Origin: Paraburkholderia sp. BL23I1N1
Lineage (GTDB): Bacteria; Pseudomonadota; Gammaproteobacteria; Burkholderiales; Burkholderiaceae
Assembly (NCBI RefSeq): GCF_003610295.1
Contig: NZ_RAPV01000001.1
Coordinates: 2,356,001 to 2,420,000 of the forward strand
Direction of reading: 5' to 3'
Length of the DNA stretch: 64,000 nucleotides
In this document: piece after piece, positions 1 to 8,937 of the stretch
How positions within the stretch are numbered: position 1 is the stretch's first letter
How the letters are laid out: each line of letters starts with the position of its first letter
The notes under the pieces: model-generated
What the model saw: the letters and a program-made list of their open reading frames with translations, nothing else
Databases searched by the model: none
Told to the model about the DNA's origin: nothing
Position numbers and translations under genes: made by a program

Positions 1-594
1 AACAACGGGGGATTCGGTCTGCTTGGCGCTATCGAAGAGTCCAGCGATGCCGACGTGCGTCGCATGTACGACACGAACGTATTCGGCTTGCTGAATATCA
101 CACGCGCCGTTCTGCCGGTGATGCGCGCGCAGCGGACGGGCCACGTCGTCAATTTTTCGTCGATCGGTGGTTACCGGTCCGCCGCCGGGTTCGGCGCCTA
201 TTGTTCGACCAAGTTCGCCGTCGAAGGACTGACCGAGGCATTGCACGCCGAACTGAAGCCGCTCGGTATTCACGCAACGGTCGTGGAGCCTGGATACTTC
301 CGTACGGACTTCCTGGACGCGTCATCGCTTGTTGTTGCCCGCGACGTGATCGCAGACTATGACGAGACGTCGGGAAATGTTCGCCGGCTCGCTACCAGCC
401 TGAACCACAACCAGCCAGGCAACCCTGAGAAGCTCGCGGCAGCCATGGTCGAACTGGTCGACGCACAAACACCGCCGCTGCGGCTGGCGCTTGGCACCGA
501 CACGCTGAAGGCCATTGCTGAAAAGAATGCCTACGTTACGCAGGAAACCGAAACCTGGAAGGCGTTGTCGGCATCGACTGATTTTTCTGCTTGA
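1..594 (+). CDS. SDR family NAD(P)-dependent oxidoreductase, 5' truncated by window edge
   Basis: Reading frame 1 is open from the first base and ends at TGA 592-594, so the N-terminal Rossmann GxxxGxG part lies outside the window. The first residues visible are NNGGFG, the SDR 'NNAG' motif that stabilises the central sheet. After it come the catalytic Ser (VNFSSIGG) and the Tyr-x3-Lys pair (AYCSTKFAVEG), then a PGYFRTDFL segment typical of classical SDRs. The ATG at base 55 is internal to the domain and not the start. Substrate cannot be told from sequence. The next gene is convergent. A GC hairpin without a U-tract at 621-641 lies between them. Confidence 0.9.
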   Translation, partial: NNGGFGLLGAIEESSDADVRRMYDTNVFGLLNITRAVLPVMRAQRTGHVVNFSSIGGYRSAAGFGAYCSTKFAVEGLTEALHAELKPLGIHATVVEPGYFRTDFLDASSLVVARDVIADYDETSGNVRRLATSLNHNQPGNPEKLAAAMVELVDAQTPPLRLALGTDTLKAIAEKNAYVTQETETWKALSASTDFSA

Positions 595-706
595 AGGTGC
601 AGGCTAGCCAGAAGCGAAGACGGGGGCGTCGCGCGCCCCCGAGGCCGGCCGCGACCCTGCCCGCAGCCGGCGCCGCGCGGCGGCCAACTGGCGAATAGCT
701 AACTCC

Positions 707-1349
707 CTACACGACGCCCTGAGCCGCCATCGCAAGCAGCAATCTTTCTGCCCCGATGCCGAAACCCGCGCCTTCCCGATAAGCACCGCCGCCGACAATC
801 TGCTGTTGCGCCCCCAGTTCGGTGCAGCGCATCTCGAAGCCCAGGCCGTTCAGGTAATAGCTAAGACCGCGCCGAGCCGTGCTGTCGAGTTCGTAACGCA
901 GTCCGAACGAACCCAGAAACCCCGTCACAATTTCCTGGCTGCGCAAGTTGGCGCGTTGCGGATCCGGGCATAGATATTCGAAGCCGAGTTGCGAGAATTC
1001 GCGGTAACGGCCCGCCTGGGGCCGCTCATACCGATAGCACCGCGCAACGTAAAACAACATGCGTTCCGTCTGCTGTCCCAACAGTTCCTTGCACCGCTCC
1101 TGGAAGAGCGCCGTCGCTTCCGGGATCAGACAACAGGGTCTGCCTTTCTTGTCAGGGAAAGCCCACATCTGCCCGATGACCTCACTGCCACCGGCTTTCT
1201 GTATGAAGGTGTCTTGTCCCCACAGCGCGGGAACAATGGCCTCCTCCGCCCCGGCTTCAATGAAGGTAGCTCCGGAAACGGTTTTCGAGAGCGCGAATCT
1301 GTGCGGCTTCGTTGCCGACGATAAAACGGGTTCCACGAATCATGGTCAT
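707..1349 (-). CDS. Stand-alone HisRS-like class II synthetase catalytic domain (no anticodon-binding domain), frame broken near 1262
   Basis: The protein resembles the catalytic core of histidyl-tRNA synthetase. It has motif 2 (CYRYERPQAGRYREFSQLG), the two histidine-binding segments (RGLSYYLNG with the catalytic-type Arg, and VGGGAYREG) and motif 3 (GFGIGAERLLLA). It stops there, at about 215 residues, so the C-terminal anticodon-binding domain is absent. AGGAG precedes ATG 1349, which reads MTMIRGTRFIVGNEAAQ, a HisRS-like N-terminus, but that frame ends at TGA 1257-1259. The rest of the protein is in another frame, entered near 1262-1266; adding two bases would give RSYGFIE. A start at GTG 1336 would keep one frame but loses the conserved RGTR. 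The gene lies behind a His-codon leader and terminator. HisZ-like regulator or free histidine-activating enzyme are both possible. Confidence 0.75.
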
Positions 1350-1373
1350 GTCTGGTCTCCTGTGTGTAAGCAA

Positions 1374-1512
1374 TAAAAAAAGGCGCCCTGGGCGCCTTGG
1401 TCGTTTAAGCATGAAACGGGATCAGTGAAGTTCCGATTCCCTGCTATGGACGTAACGAACCACGGCGCAACAACTTGCGACCGTGGTGATGAGATTTGAA
1501 CAGTACGTTACG
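1374..1512 (-). promoter_or_regulatory. Putative histidine transcription attenuator: pause hairpin and intrinsic terminator
   Basis: On the minus strand, ACCACGG pairs with CCGTGGT and CGCAA with TTGCG (plus 1459-1487). An outer stem joins CGTAACG and CGTTACG (1506-1512 with 1451-1457). The His codons sit at the base of the left arm. Downstream, AAGGCGCC pairs with GGCGCCTT (1380-1398) and is followed by a run of Ts (1374-1380), a classic intrinsic terminator about 25 bases before the ATG of the HisRS-like gene. GGCGC of the terminator's left arm can also pair with GCGCC of the upstream hairpin, a possible antiterminator. Confidence 0.6.
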
Positions 1513-1530
1513 GGGTTCCATGGTCGGCAT
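1444..1530 (-). CDS. Leader peptide with three consecutive His codons (28 residues)
   Basis: A 28-codon ORF starts at ATG 1530 and stops at TAG 1444-1446. Codons 14-16 are CAT CAC CAC (His-His-His), in the stretch FKSHHHGRKLLRRG. A second ATG at codon 4 (1521) could also start it. No good Shine-Dalgarno sequence is visible. The ORF is inside an RNA that can fold into a strong hairpin and is followed by an intrinsic terminator just ahead of the HisRS-like gene. That is the architecture of amino-acid-codon attenuation, as in the enteric his leader. Function is inferred from layout only. Confidence 0.6.
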   Translation of the reverse strand: MPTMEPRNVLFKSHHHGRKLLRRGSLRP

Positions 1531-1597
1531 AGTCGCATATCGAATTAAATTTTGGAACACGTCGCGGCGGTCTCATTCTGTCGCCGCGACGCTCCGC

Positions 1598-2257
1598 TTA
1601 CCTCCGCCACGACCCATGCGGTAACTCCACGTCCCACTTTGCCGCAGCCAATCCTTCGACCATACCCGCACGATCCAGCGCAACGCAGTAGACCGGCTTC
1701 GCACGCTCGAAGCGCCAACTTTCGGCGAGCGTCCCAGCGTCGACTGGATCGAAGCCCAACTGATCGAGAAACCCGCTCACGACATGTTTGGCCTGCCCGT
1801 CGTCGCCGGCGAACGGCAGCGCCCGACGGTTCGGGGTACCGGCCGGCTTGCCGTCCGTTTCCAGGTCTTTCGCCAGAATTGCGTTGAAGGCTTTCACCAC
1901 CTTGGCGCCCGGTAACGCGGCGGCCAGCATCTGACTGGTGGTCGTCGAACGACTGTCGAGCGCTGCAATCTGGCCGTCGCGTTCGGGATAGTAGTTGCCC
2001 GTGTCGATCACGATTTTGCCGTCGAGCGCCGCAACCGGCAGCGCATCGATGTTCATGAACGGCACGGCCACCACCACCACGTCGCCGAACTTCGCTGCCT
2101 CTTCTGCCGTGCCAAGCGCGCAGCCGATCGCCGAGGCCGTGCTGGTCAAAGTCCGCGGATCACGGGAATTACTGATCATGACTTCGTGACCGCCGTTTCT
2201 CGCGAGTGTCGCCATTGCGCGGCCGATAAAGCCGGCGCCGAGAATGCCTATCTTCAT
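1598..2257 (-). CDS. NADPH-dependent F420 reductase-like / NADP-binding oxidoreductase
   Basis: This 219-residue protein begins MKIGILGAGFIGRAMA, a Rossmann GxGxxG dinucleotide-binding motif at residues 5-12. The SNSRDP segment at about 30-35 matches the NADP-phosphate-binding loop of F420-dependent NADP reductases and YqeC-type enzymes. VVVVAVPF and VVKAFNAI are also characteristic of this family, and the length fits. It is probably a soluble cytoplasmic reductase. The family often uses NADPH with flavin or unknown substrates in bacteria that lack F420, so the substrate is unknown. It diverges from the LysR gene at 2389, which is likely its regulator. Confidence 0.85.
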   Translation of the reverse strand: MKIGILGAGFIGRAMATLARNGGHEVMISNSRDPRTLTSTASAIGCALGTAEEAAKFGDVVVVAVPFMNIDALPVAALDGKIVIDTGNYYPERDGQIAALDSRSTTTSQMLAAALPGAKVVKAFNAILAKDLETDGKPAGTPNRRALPFAGDDGQAKHVVSGFLDQLGFDPVDAGTLAESWRFERAKPVYCVALDRAGMVEGLAAAKWDVELPHGSWRR

Positions 2258-2388
2258 GTTTCACACTCCATGTCTATCTGAGGATTGCGCAGTTGAGCAT
2301 GCGCTGCGGTGAGAAACACTATGATTCAAAACCTCCTTAAGATAAATGTGCATAATTTGACGACTGTCGAAACCATAGGTGGGGAATA

Positions 2389-3285
2389 ATGGACCGTTTG
2401 ACCAGCATGGCCGTGTTCGTGAAAACAGCCGACAGCGGCTCGTTCGCCGCGGCCGCGCTCGCCTTCGGCATCTCCTCGCAGATGGCCGGCAAGCATGTCA
2501 GCACGCTGGAGGAGCGCGTCGGCGCGCGTTTGCTCAATCGCACCACGCGCCGCCAGAGCCTCACGGAGATCGGCCAGATTTTCTATGAGCGCTGCAAGAC
2601 GCTACTGGCGGATGCCGAGGCAGCCGAATCGGTCGCGCAGGAGCTGTCGGCCTCGCCGCGCGGGCGTCTGCGCATCAACGCGCCGGTGACCTTCGGCACC
2701 TGCTGTCTCGTGCCGATGATCACGCGCTATCTGAAGGCTCATCCCGAGGTGCGGGTCGAATTGACGCTGACCGACCGCTTTGTCGATCTGATCGACGAAG
2801 GATATGAAGCCGCGATCCGTCTCGGCCCGCTGTCGGATTCGTCGTTGATCGCGCGTCCGTTGATGCCGTACCGGCTGATCGCCTGTGCGTCGCCCGGCTA
2901 CCTGGCCGAGCGCGGCGAGCCGCCCACACCACAAGCGCTGGCGGAGCACGAGTGTCTGAGCTTCGTCTATACGAGCGTGCCGGTTCCGACCGAATGGCGT
3001 TTCACCGATGCACAAGGCGAACACGTGGTGCCGATCTCAGGCCGCTTTCAGGCCAACGACGTGAAAGCGCTGCTGGCCGCTGCCCTCAATGGCGGCGGCG
3101 TGATACTCGCGCCGCAAGAGGCCGTAAAAGACGAGATCGCCGCGGGCCGGCTGGTGCGCCTGCTGAACGGCTACCAGGCGCCTGTGCGCCCCATGCATCT
3201 GGTGTTCCTGGCAAGCCGCGTTACTCCGAAATTGCGCGCGTTTATTGATCAGGTGGTAGCCGAATTCGGGCCGCACACGGCTTGA
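2389..3285 (+). CDS. LysR-family transcriptional regulator
   Basis: 298 residues with an N-terminal winged helix-turn-helix (about 1-60: MDRLTSMAVFVKTADSGSFA, then a recognition helix ending in TLEERVGARLLNRTTRR) and a periplasmic-binding-protein-like effector domain. It has the form of the AaeR/DsdC-like subgroup that acts on a divergently transcribed neighbour. GGGGAAT lies just ahead of ATG 2389. The 131-bp gap to the divergent reductase gene should hold both promoters and the operator. The effector is unknown. Confidence 0.92.
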   Translation: MDRLTSMAVFVKTADSGSFAAAALAFGISSQMAGKHVSTLEERVGARLLNRTTRRQSLTEIGQIFYERCKTLLADAEAAESVAQELSASPRGRLRINAPVTFGTCCLVPMITRYLKAHPEVRVELTLTDRFVDLIDEGYEAAIRLGPLSDSSLIARPLMPYRLIACASPGYLAERGEPPTPQALAEHECLSFVYTSVPVPTEWRFTDAQGEHVVPISGRFQANDVKALLAAALNGGGVILAPQEAVKDEIAAGRLVRLLNGYQAPVRPMHLVFLASRVTPKLRAFIDQVVAEFGPHTA

Positions 3286-3486
3286 AATGCACCGCCGGGT
3301 CTGCCCCGCCAGGCGCCCTCCACCGCCCGCCAATCTCCCCCCGTTGACAGCTAGAATCGCCGGCTTTGCCCGCTTAGGGCGCGCGACAAGGCAAAATACG
3401 GGTTTTGCACACGCGGAACGCGCTACGAAACCGGATAAATCAGACGTCGGCGGCTTGCCCGCCGCCGATCCTTGCCATCACTCATT

Positions 3487-3529
3487 GCGACGGGCCCGGC
3501 AAGCCAATCCGGCATGCCGGGCCCGTCGC
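3487..3529 (+). promoter_or_regulatory. Perfect 15-bp hairpin in the leader of the DUF2760-Hsp70 operon
   Basis: GCGACGGGCCCGGCA at 3487-3501 is perfectly complementary to TGCCGGGCCCGTCGC at 3515-3529, with a 13-base loop. No T-run follows, so it is not a clean intrinsic terminator. It lies about 55 bases before the first ATG of the chaperone operon. The rest of 3286-3582 shows nothing I recognise. Confidence 0.7.
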
Positions 3530-3582
3530 GTGCGGCGCAGCCAGGACAGCTCGTCCTTTAACAGAGCCCCTCAGGAGCATTC

Positions 3583-4173
3583 ATGACCGATTCGAACCCC
3601 TCATTCCTCGGCAGGATTTCACTTGCCGTCAGCACGTTTTTCAGCATCCTCGGCGATGGCGAATTCGCCGCCGGGGTATTGCGTCTGCGCAATGGTGCCG
3701 CCGCCGCGAGCGCTACACCTGCTGCTGCGCCCAAGCCCGCGCCTGCCGCCGCACCGGCTCCCGCACCCCAGCCCGCACCCACGCTGAAGGAAGCGAGCCC
3801 GGACGCCGCGCTCCAGTTGCTCGGCCTGCTGCAACGCGACGCGCGCTTCATCGATTTCGTCGAAGAAGACATCAAGGGTTATAGCGACGCCGACATCGGC
3901 GCCGCCGCGCGCCTCGTGCACGACGGCTGCCGCGCGACGTTGCGCGAGCATTTCACGATCCGTCCGGTGCGCGACGAAGCAGAAGGCAGCCGCGTGACGC
4001 TCGCCGAAGGTTTCGACGCCACCTCGGTTCGCCTGACCGGCAATGTGGTCGGCAAGGCGCCGTTTAACGGCAGCATCAGTCACCGCGGCTGGCGTGTCGA
4101 CGAAGTGCGTCTGCCGAAGCTGACGGGCAGCCACAACGCCCGCGTGATCGCACCGGCCGAGGTGGAGCTATGA
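3583..4173 (+). CDS. DUF2760 domain-containing protein
   Basis: This 196-residue protein is preceded by CAGGAG six bases before ATG. The N-terminus (FLGRISLAVSTFFSILGDGE) is followed by an Ala/Pro-rich linker at about 45-70, then a conserved C-terminal domain with LLGLLQRDARFIDFVEEDI. This matches DUF2760, a family repeatedly found directly upstream of DnaK-like genes. Its TGA overlaps the ATG of the Hsp70 gene (ATGA), implying translational coupling and stoichiometric production. The linker composition suggests a flexible tether. Function is unknown; a partner or co-chaperone role is inferred from linkage only. Confidence 0.85.
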   Translation: MTDSNPSFLGRISLAVSTFFSILGDGEFAAGVLRLRNGAAAASATPAAAPKPAPAAAPAPAPQPAPTLKEASPDAALQLLGLLQRDARFIDFVEEDIKGYSDADIGAAARLVHDGCRATLREHFTIRPVRDEAEGSRVTLAEGFDATSVRLTGNVVGKAPFNGSISHRGWRVDEVRLPKLTGSHNARVIAPAEVEL

Positions 4174-6029
4174 GCGACGCACGCGAATCTCGCTATTCGA
4201 TCGGTATCGACCTGGGCACGACGCACTGCGCGCTGTCCTACGTGGACACCACCGCCAGCGACGGTGAAAAAACCGCCCAGGGCGTGTTGCCGGTCGCGCA
4301 ACTCACGGGCCCCGGCGCGATCGACAACCTCGATCTGTTGCCCTCATTCCTCTACCTGCCGCATCCGGACGAACTCGCCTCGGGCGACCTGTACCTGCCG
4401 TGGACCGGCCAGCGCGAATTCGCGGTCGGCGAGTTTGCCCGCAGCCGCGGCGCAGCCACACCGATCCGGCTCGTGTCGAGCGCCAAGAGCTGGCTGTGCC
4501 ATCCGGGTGTCGACCGTCGCGCGGCGATTCTGCCGAACGACGCGCCGCCTGAAGTCGCGCGCGTTTCGCCGCTCGAAAGCTCGGTGCGCTATCTGACGCA
4601 TCTGCGCGAAGCGTGGGACCACGCGCATCCGGACGCGCCGTTCAGCCAGCAGGACATTACGGTGACGATCCCCGCATCGTTCGATCCGGCCGCGCGCGAG
4701 TTGACCGCCGAAGCCGCCGAGGCCGCCGGTTACGGCCGCATGACGCTGCTCGAAGAACCGCAAGCCGCGCTGTATAGCTGGATTCAGAAGAGCGGCGGCC
4801 AGTGGCGCAAGCAGGTCAAGGTCGGCGACATCATTCTCGTGGTCGACGTGGGCGGCGGGACGACCGACCTCTCGCTGATCGCCGTGATCGAACGCGAAGG
4901 TAACCTCGAACTGCATCGCGTCGCGGTCGGCGAACACATTCTGCTGGGCGGCGACAACATGGATCTCGCACTCGCTCACGGGGTCGCACGCAAGCTTGCG
5001 GCACAAGGCACCCAGGCCGACGCGTGGCAATTGCGCGCGCTCACCTATGCCTGCCGCTCGGCGAAGGAAACGCTGCTCAGCGATCCGTCGACCGATACCG
5101 TGCCGCTCGTCGTGCCGAGCCGCGGGTCGAAACTGATCGGCGGATCGATCCGCACCGAGCTCACGCGCGCGGAGTTGACCCAGACGATTCTCGAAGGCTT
5201 CTTCCCGCAGGTGGAGAGTGCGGCGCGGCCAGTGAGCCGCGCGCGTGCCGGTCTGACGCAACTCGGCCTGCCGTATGCACAGGACGCGGGCATCACGCGG
5301 CATCTGGCGGCCTTCCTTGGCCGTCAGGTGGGCGCGCTCGCCGAACTCGAAGGCTTGCGCGATATCGCCACCGCGGAAGGCGCGAGCTTCCTGCATCCCA
5401 CCGCCGTGCTTTTCAACGGCGGCGTGTTCAAGTCGCCGCTGCTGGTCGAGCGGATCATGGGCACACTTAATAGCTGGCTCGCCGCCGAAGGCGCACGGCC
5501 AGCGCGCCTGCTCGAAGGCGCCGATCTCGATCTCGCTGTCGCCCGCGGCGCGGCCTATTACGGCTATGTGCGGCGCGGCCAGGGCGTGCGCATTCGCGGC
5601 GGCACGGCACGCGCGTACTACATCGCGATCGAATCGGCGATGCCCGCCGTGCCCGGTCTCGAACCACCGATTCAGGCGCTGTGCGTCGCGCCGTTCGGCA
5701 TGGAAGAAGGTACGGACACCGAACTGCCGGCGCAGGAGTTCGGGCTGGTCGTCGGCGAGCCGGTGCACTTCCGCTTCTTTGGATCGTCGGTGCGCCGTCA
5801 GGATCAGGTCGGCACACTGCTCGATTTCTGGGGTCCGGAAGAACTTCAGGAACTCGAAGAAATTCAGGCGACACTGCCGTCCGCCGGCCGCACTGCCGGT
5901 GAAGTCGTGCCCGTGAAGCTGCACGCGCGCGTGACGGAAGCCGGCACGCTCGAACTCGAAGCCGTGCCGCGCGGTACCGACGAGCGTTGGAAGGTCGAGT
6001 TCGACGTGCGCGGCGGCGCCAATGCATGA
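4170..6029 (+). CDS. Hsp70 family (DnaK-like) ATPase, first copy
   Basis: 619 residues. Hsp70 nucleotide-binding signatures are present: phosphate-1 GIDLGTTHC (about 12-20), phosphate-2 VVDVGGGTTDLSL (about 225) and the adenosine-site element LFNGGVFKSP (about 415). The region after about 480 is shorter than the DnaK substrate-binding domain and lacks the helical lid and EEVD-like tail, so this is one of the divergent Hsp70-like proteins (YegD-like) and not the housekeeping DnaK. No dnaJ or grpE is adjacent. It is coupled to DUF2760 upstream and to a second Hsp70 downstream by ATGA overlaps. Confidence 0.93.
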   Translation: MSDARESRYSIGIDLGTTHCALSYVDTTASDGEKTAQGVLPVAQLTGPGAIDNLDLLPSFLYLPHPDELASGDLYLPWTGQREFAVGEFARSRGAATPIRLVSSAKSWLCHPGVDRRAAILPNDAPPEVARVSPLESSVRYLTHLREAWDHAHPDAPFSQQDITVTIPASFDPAARELTAEAAEAAGYGRMTLLEEPQAALYSWIQKSGGQWRKQVKVGDIILVVDVGGGTTDLSLIAVIEREGNLELHRVAVGEHILLGGDNMDLALAHGVARKLAAQGTQADAWQLRALTYACRSAKETLLSDPSTDTVPLVVPSRGSKLIGGSIRTELTRAELTQTILEGFFPQVESAARPVSRARAGLTQLGLPYAQDAGITRHLAAFLGRQVGALAELEGLRDIATAEGASFLHPTAVLFNGGVFKSPLLVERIMGTLNSWLAAEGARPARLLEGADLDLAVARGAAYYGYVRRGQGVRIRGGTARAYYIAIESAMPAVPGLEPPIQALCVAPFGMEEGTDTELPAQEFGLVVGEPVHFRFFGSSVRRQDQVGTLLDFWGPEELQELEEIQATLPSAGRTAGEVVPVKLHARVTEAGTLELEAVPRGTDERWKVEFDVRGGANA

Positions 6030-8881
6030 CCGAGATGAAGCGCTACAGCGTCGGCATTGATCTCGGCACCAGTAACACGGTGCTGGCTTACGCCGCGACG
6101 GGCTCGCAGGACATTCGCGTGTTCGAGATCGATCAGCTGGTGAGTCTCGGCGAAGTCGCCACGCGGCCGCTCCTGCCTTCGGTGCGGTACCACGCGGCGC
6201 CTGGCGAGCTGAGTGCGGGCGATTTGCAGTTGCCCTGGCGTGCAGAAGATAGTTCGAACGCTGGCGAAGCGAATCAGGCTGTTGTGATCGGCCGGCTCGC
6301 TCGCGCGCTCGGCGGCCAGGTGCCCGGGCGGCTCGTAACGAGCGCGAAGAGCTGGCTGTCGCACGCGTCGGTGGACCGGGTCGCGCCGATCCTGCCGTGG
6401 GGCGCCGCGGACGATGTCCGCAAGGTCTCGCCGGTCGAAGCCAGCGCGAGCTATCTGGCGCACGTGCGGGCGGCCTGGAATCAGCGCTTTCCGGACGCGC
6501 CACTCGAAGCGCAGGACGTCGTGCTGACGGTGCCTGCTTCTTTCGACGAAGGCGCGCGAGCGCTGACCGTGGAAGCGGCGCGTATGGCGGGCCTGCCCAC
6601 GTTAAGGCTGCTGGAAGAGCCGCAAGCCGCGTTCTACGACTGGCTGTTTCATCATCGCGAGCGCCTCGCAACCGAACTGTCGGACGCACGGCTCGTGCTG
6701 ATCTGCGACGTGGGCGGCGGCACCACCGACCTCACGCTGATCGAAGTCGGCATGCGCGACGGAGAGCCTGTGCTCACACGGATCGGCGTGGGCAACCATC
6801 TGATGCTCGGCGGCGACAACATGGATCTCGCGCTCGCGCATCGCGTCGAAGCGCGCTTGCCTCAAGCAGGCAACGAACGCACGCGTTTGTCGGCGGCGAG
6901 TCTGTCGCAACTGGTCGAGCGTTGCCGCGGCGCGAAAGAACAATTGCTCGGCCCGCACGCGCCGGAGTCCGCTTCGATCACGCTGCTCGGCGCCGGCTCG
7001 AAGCTGATCGGCGGCGCGCGCACGGCGCAGGTCACGCGCGAGGAAGTCGAGCAGATCATCGTCGACGGATTCTTTCCCGCGGTGGCATCGCACGAACGGC
7101 CCGGAAGGCCGCGTGGCGCGATCGTCGAGTTCGGCCTGCCCTATGCCACCGATGCCGCCGTCACGCGTCATATCGCGGCGTTTCTGAGCCGCTTCGCGGC
7201 GCAGTCGCGTAAGGCGCTGGGTTCGCCTGAGCAAGCTTCAGAGTCCGTCGAAGGTAACGAACCTCTGCCCATACCCGACACGCTGCTGCTGAACGGCGGC
7301 GTGTTTCGCGCCGAGTCGCTCACGCGGCGCCTGGCCAGCACCTTGGGCACATGGCGGGGCGCGCCGCTCAACGTTCTGCACAACGACAATCCCGACGTCG
7401 CCGTGGCGCGCGGCGCGGTCGCTTATGCTCTTGCCCGCGCGGGCCAGGCGCCGAAAATCGGTGGCGGCTCCGCACGCAGTTATTTTCTCGTGCTGGACGA
7501 AACCGATGCCGGCGAGCGCGGCGCCGAGCCGGCGCAACGCGGCATCTGCCTGCTGCCGCGCGGCACCGAAGAAGGCCACGAGATCAGGATCGAAGACCGT
7601 ACGTTCGCGCTGCGCCTCGGCCACCCCGTGCGCTTTCACCTGGCCTCTTCAAGCGCGGACACGATCTATCAACCCGGCGAACTGATCGATCTTGCACAAG
7701 GCGACTTCGTCCGGCTGCCACCGATCGCGACGATCGTGCAAGCGCGCGGCGCGAGTCCGTCGCGCGGCGAAACCGCGGTACAGATCGCCACTTCCATCAC
7801 GGAAGTCGGCACGCTGGACGTGCACTGCATCGAACTCGACAATCCGGCCCAGCGCTGGCTGCTCGAATTCCAGTTGCGCCGCGCAGATGCTCAGGTGAAC
7901 CTGTCCGCGGATCCGGCACAAGCCCGGCACCCCGCCCTCGATGAAGCGATCGACCATATCGACCGATGCTTCGGCTCACGCGTGCAAAAAGTCGATCCCA
8001 AGGAAATCAAACGCCTGCGCTCGCAACTCGAACATCTGCTCGGACCACGCGACGGTTGGAACAGCGCGCTGCTGCGAGAACTGTTCGGTGCGCTGTGGGA
8101 ACGCGCGCGTCGCCGGCGGCGCTCGGCGGACCACGAGCGCTCGTGGCTGAATCTGGCCGGCTATTGCGTGCGGCCGGGCTTCGGCTATCCGCTCGACGGA
8201 TGGCGTGTCGAACAACTCTGGTCGCTCTTCGACGACGGCATCCAGTACGTCAACGAAAGCCAGGTCTGGTCGGAATGGTGGACGCTCTGGCGCCGGGCGG
8301 CGGGTGGCCTCGACGAAAGCGCGCAACTGCGCGTGCTCGACGCCATGGCCTATCTGCAAACGGCCGCGCAATCGCGCCACAAGCTGCCGTTCGACGTGTC
8401 GAAAACCGGCTTCACCGACATGGTCCGGCTGAGCGCTTCGCTCGAACGCGTTCCGGTCGAACGCAAGATCGAGCTCGGCGAGTCGGTGCTCACGCGGCTG
8501 AAGAAGCCCGCCGAAAACCATCAGAGCTGGTGGGCGGTCGGCCGCATCGGTGCGCGTAGGCCGTTCTATGGCAGCGCGCATAGTGTCGTGCCGCCGGACA
8601 TCGCGGCACAATGGCTGAGCGCCGTCCTCGCGCTCGACTGGAAGAAGGTCGACCCCGCGGCGTTCGCGGCCGTGCAGATCGCCCGCATGACCGGCGACCG
8701 CTCGCGCGATCTGCCCGAAGCGTTGCGCCAGACGGTGGTGCGCCGGCTCGAAGCGGCCAATGCGCCGCGTGCGTGGATAACCATGGTCAACGAGACCGTG
8801 GAGCTCGACGACGCCGACGAAGGCCGCGTGTTCGGCGAATCGCTGCCCGCGGGGCTGAAGCTGATAGCGGCAACGCCATGA
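6026..8881 (+). CDS. Hsp70 family ATPase with C-terminal DUF3731-like extension, second copy
   Basis: 951 residues from ATG 6026, which overlaps the preceding stop (ATGA). An upstream in-frame start at 5987 would extend into the previous gene and is not needed. Hsp70 motifs are GIDLGTSNT (about 9-17), ICDVGGGTTDLTL (about 230) and LLNGGVFRAE (about 423). About 300 residues follow the ATPase part, beginning around PALDEAIDHIDRCFGSRVQK; these are helical, rich in Trp and Arg, and fit DUF3731. Two different Hsp70 paralogues in tandem suggest they work as a pair or on different ends of the same client. Clients are unknown. Confidence 0.92.
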   Translation: MTEMKRYSVGIDLGTSNTVLAYAATGSQDIRVFEIDQLVSLGEVATRPLLPSVRYHAAPGELSAGDLQLPWRAEDSSNAGEANQAVVIGRLARALGGQVPGRLVTSAKSWLSHASVDRVAPILPWGAADDVRKVSPVEASASYLAHVRAAWNQRFPDAPLEAQDVVLTVPASFDEGARALTVEAARMAGLPTLRLLEEPQAAFYDWLFHHRERLATELSDARLVLICDVGGGTTDLTLIEVGMRDGEPVLTRIGVGNHLMLGGDNMDLALAHRVEARLPQAGNERTRLSAASLSQLVERCRGAKEQLLGPHAPESASITLLGAGSKLIGGARTAQVTREEVEQIIVDGFFPAVASHERPGRPRGAIVEFGLPYATDAAVTRHIAAFLSRFAAQSRKALGSPEQASESVEGNEPLPIPDTLLLNGGVFRAESLTRRLASTLGTWRGAPLNVLHNDNPDVAVARGAVAYALARAGQAPKIGGGSARSYFLVLDETDAGERGAEPAQRGICLLPRGTEEGHEIRIEDRTFALRLGHPVRFHLASSSADTIYQPGELIDLAQGDFVRLPPIATIVQARGASPSRGETAVQIATSITEVGTLDVHCIELDNPAQRWLLEFQLRRADAQVNLSADPAQARHPALDEAIDHIDRCFGSRVQKVDPKEIKRLRSQLEHLLGPRDGWNSALLRELFGALWERARRRRRSADHERSWLNLAGYCVRPGFGYPLDGWRVEQLWSLFDDGIQYVNESQVWSEWWTLWRRAAGGLDESAQLRVLDAMAYLQTAAQSRHKLPFDVSKTGFTDMVRLSASLERVPVERKIELGESVLTRLKKPAENHQSWWAVGRIGARRPFYGSAHSVVPPDIAAQWLSAVLALDWKKVDPAAFAAVQIARMTGDRSRDLPEALRQTVVRRLEAANAPRAWITMVNETVELDDADEGRVFGESLPAGLKLIAATP

Positions 8882-8937
8882 GCAACCCGCACCAGCGCAA
8901 CCCGGATTTCTCGCACCACATCCAAACGCTCTTATGA
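8878..8937 (+). CDS. 19-codon coupling ORF bridging Hsp70 and amidohydrolase genes
   Basis: ATG 8878 overlaps the TGA of the Hsp70 gene (ATGA), and this ORF's own TGA at 8935-8937 overlaps ATG 8934 of the amidohydrolase (ATGA). The peptide starts MSNPHQRNP and has no recognisable domain. It fills the otherwise untranslated gap exactly, so ribosomes could re-initiate straight through. It may be a translational bridge and not a functional peptide. Confidence 0.35.
   Translation: MSNPHQRNPDFSHHIQTLL

Noticed and set aside
621..641. Intrinsic terminator between the first two genes
   Set aside because: CGGGGGCG/CGCCCCCG hairpin has no T-run on either side.
4344..6689. 781-codon open frame on the minus strand opposite the Hsp70 genes
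   Set aside because: Opposite strand of two clear Hsp70 genes; very Arg/Ala-rich, no motif. A common GC-rich antisense shadow.
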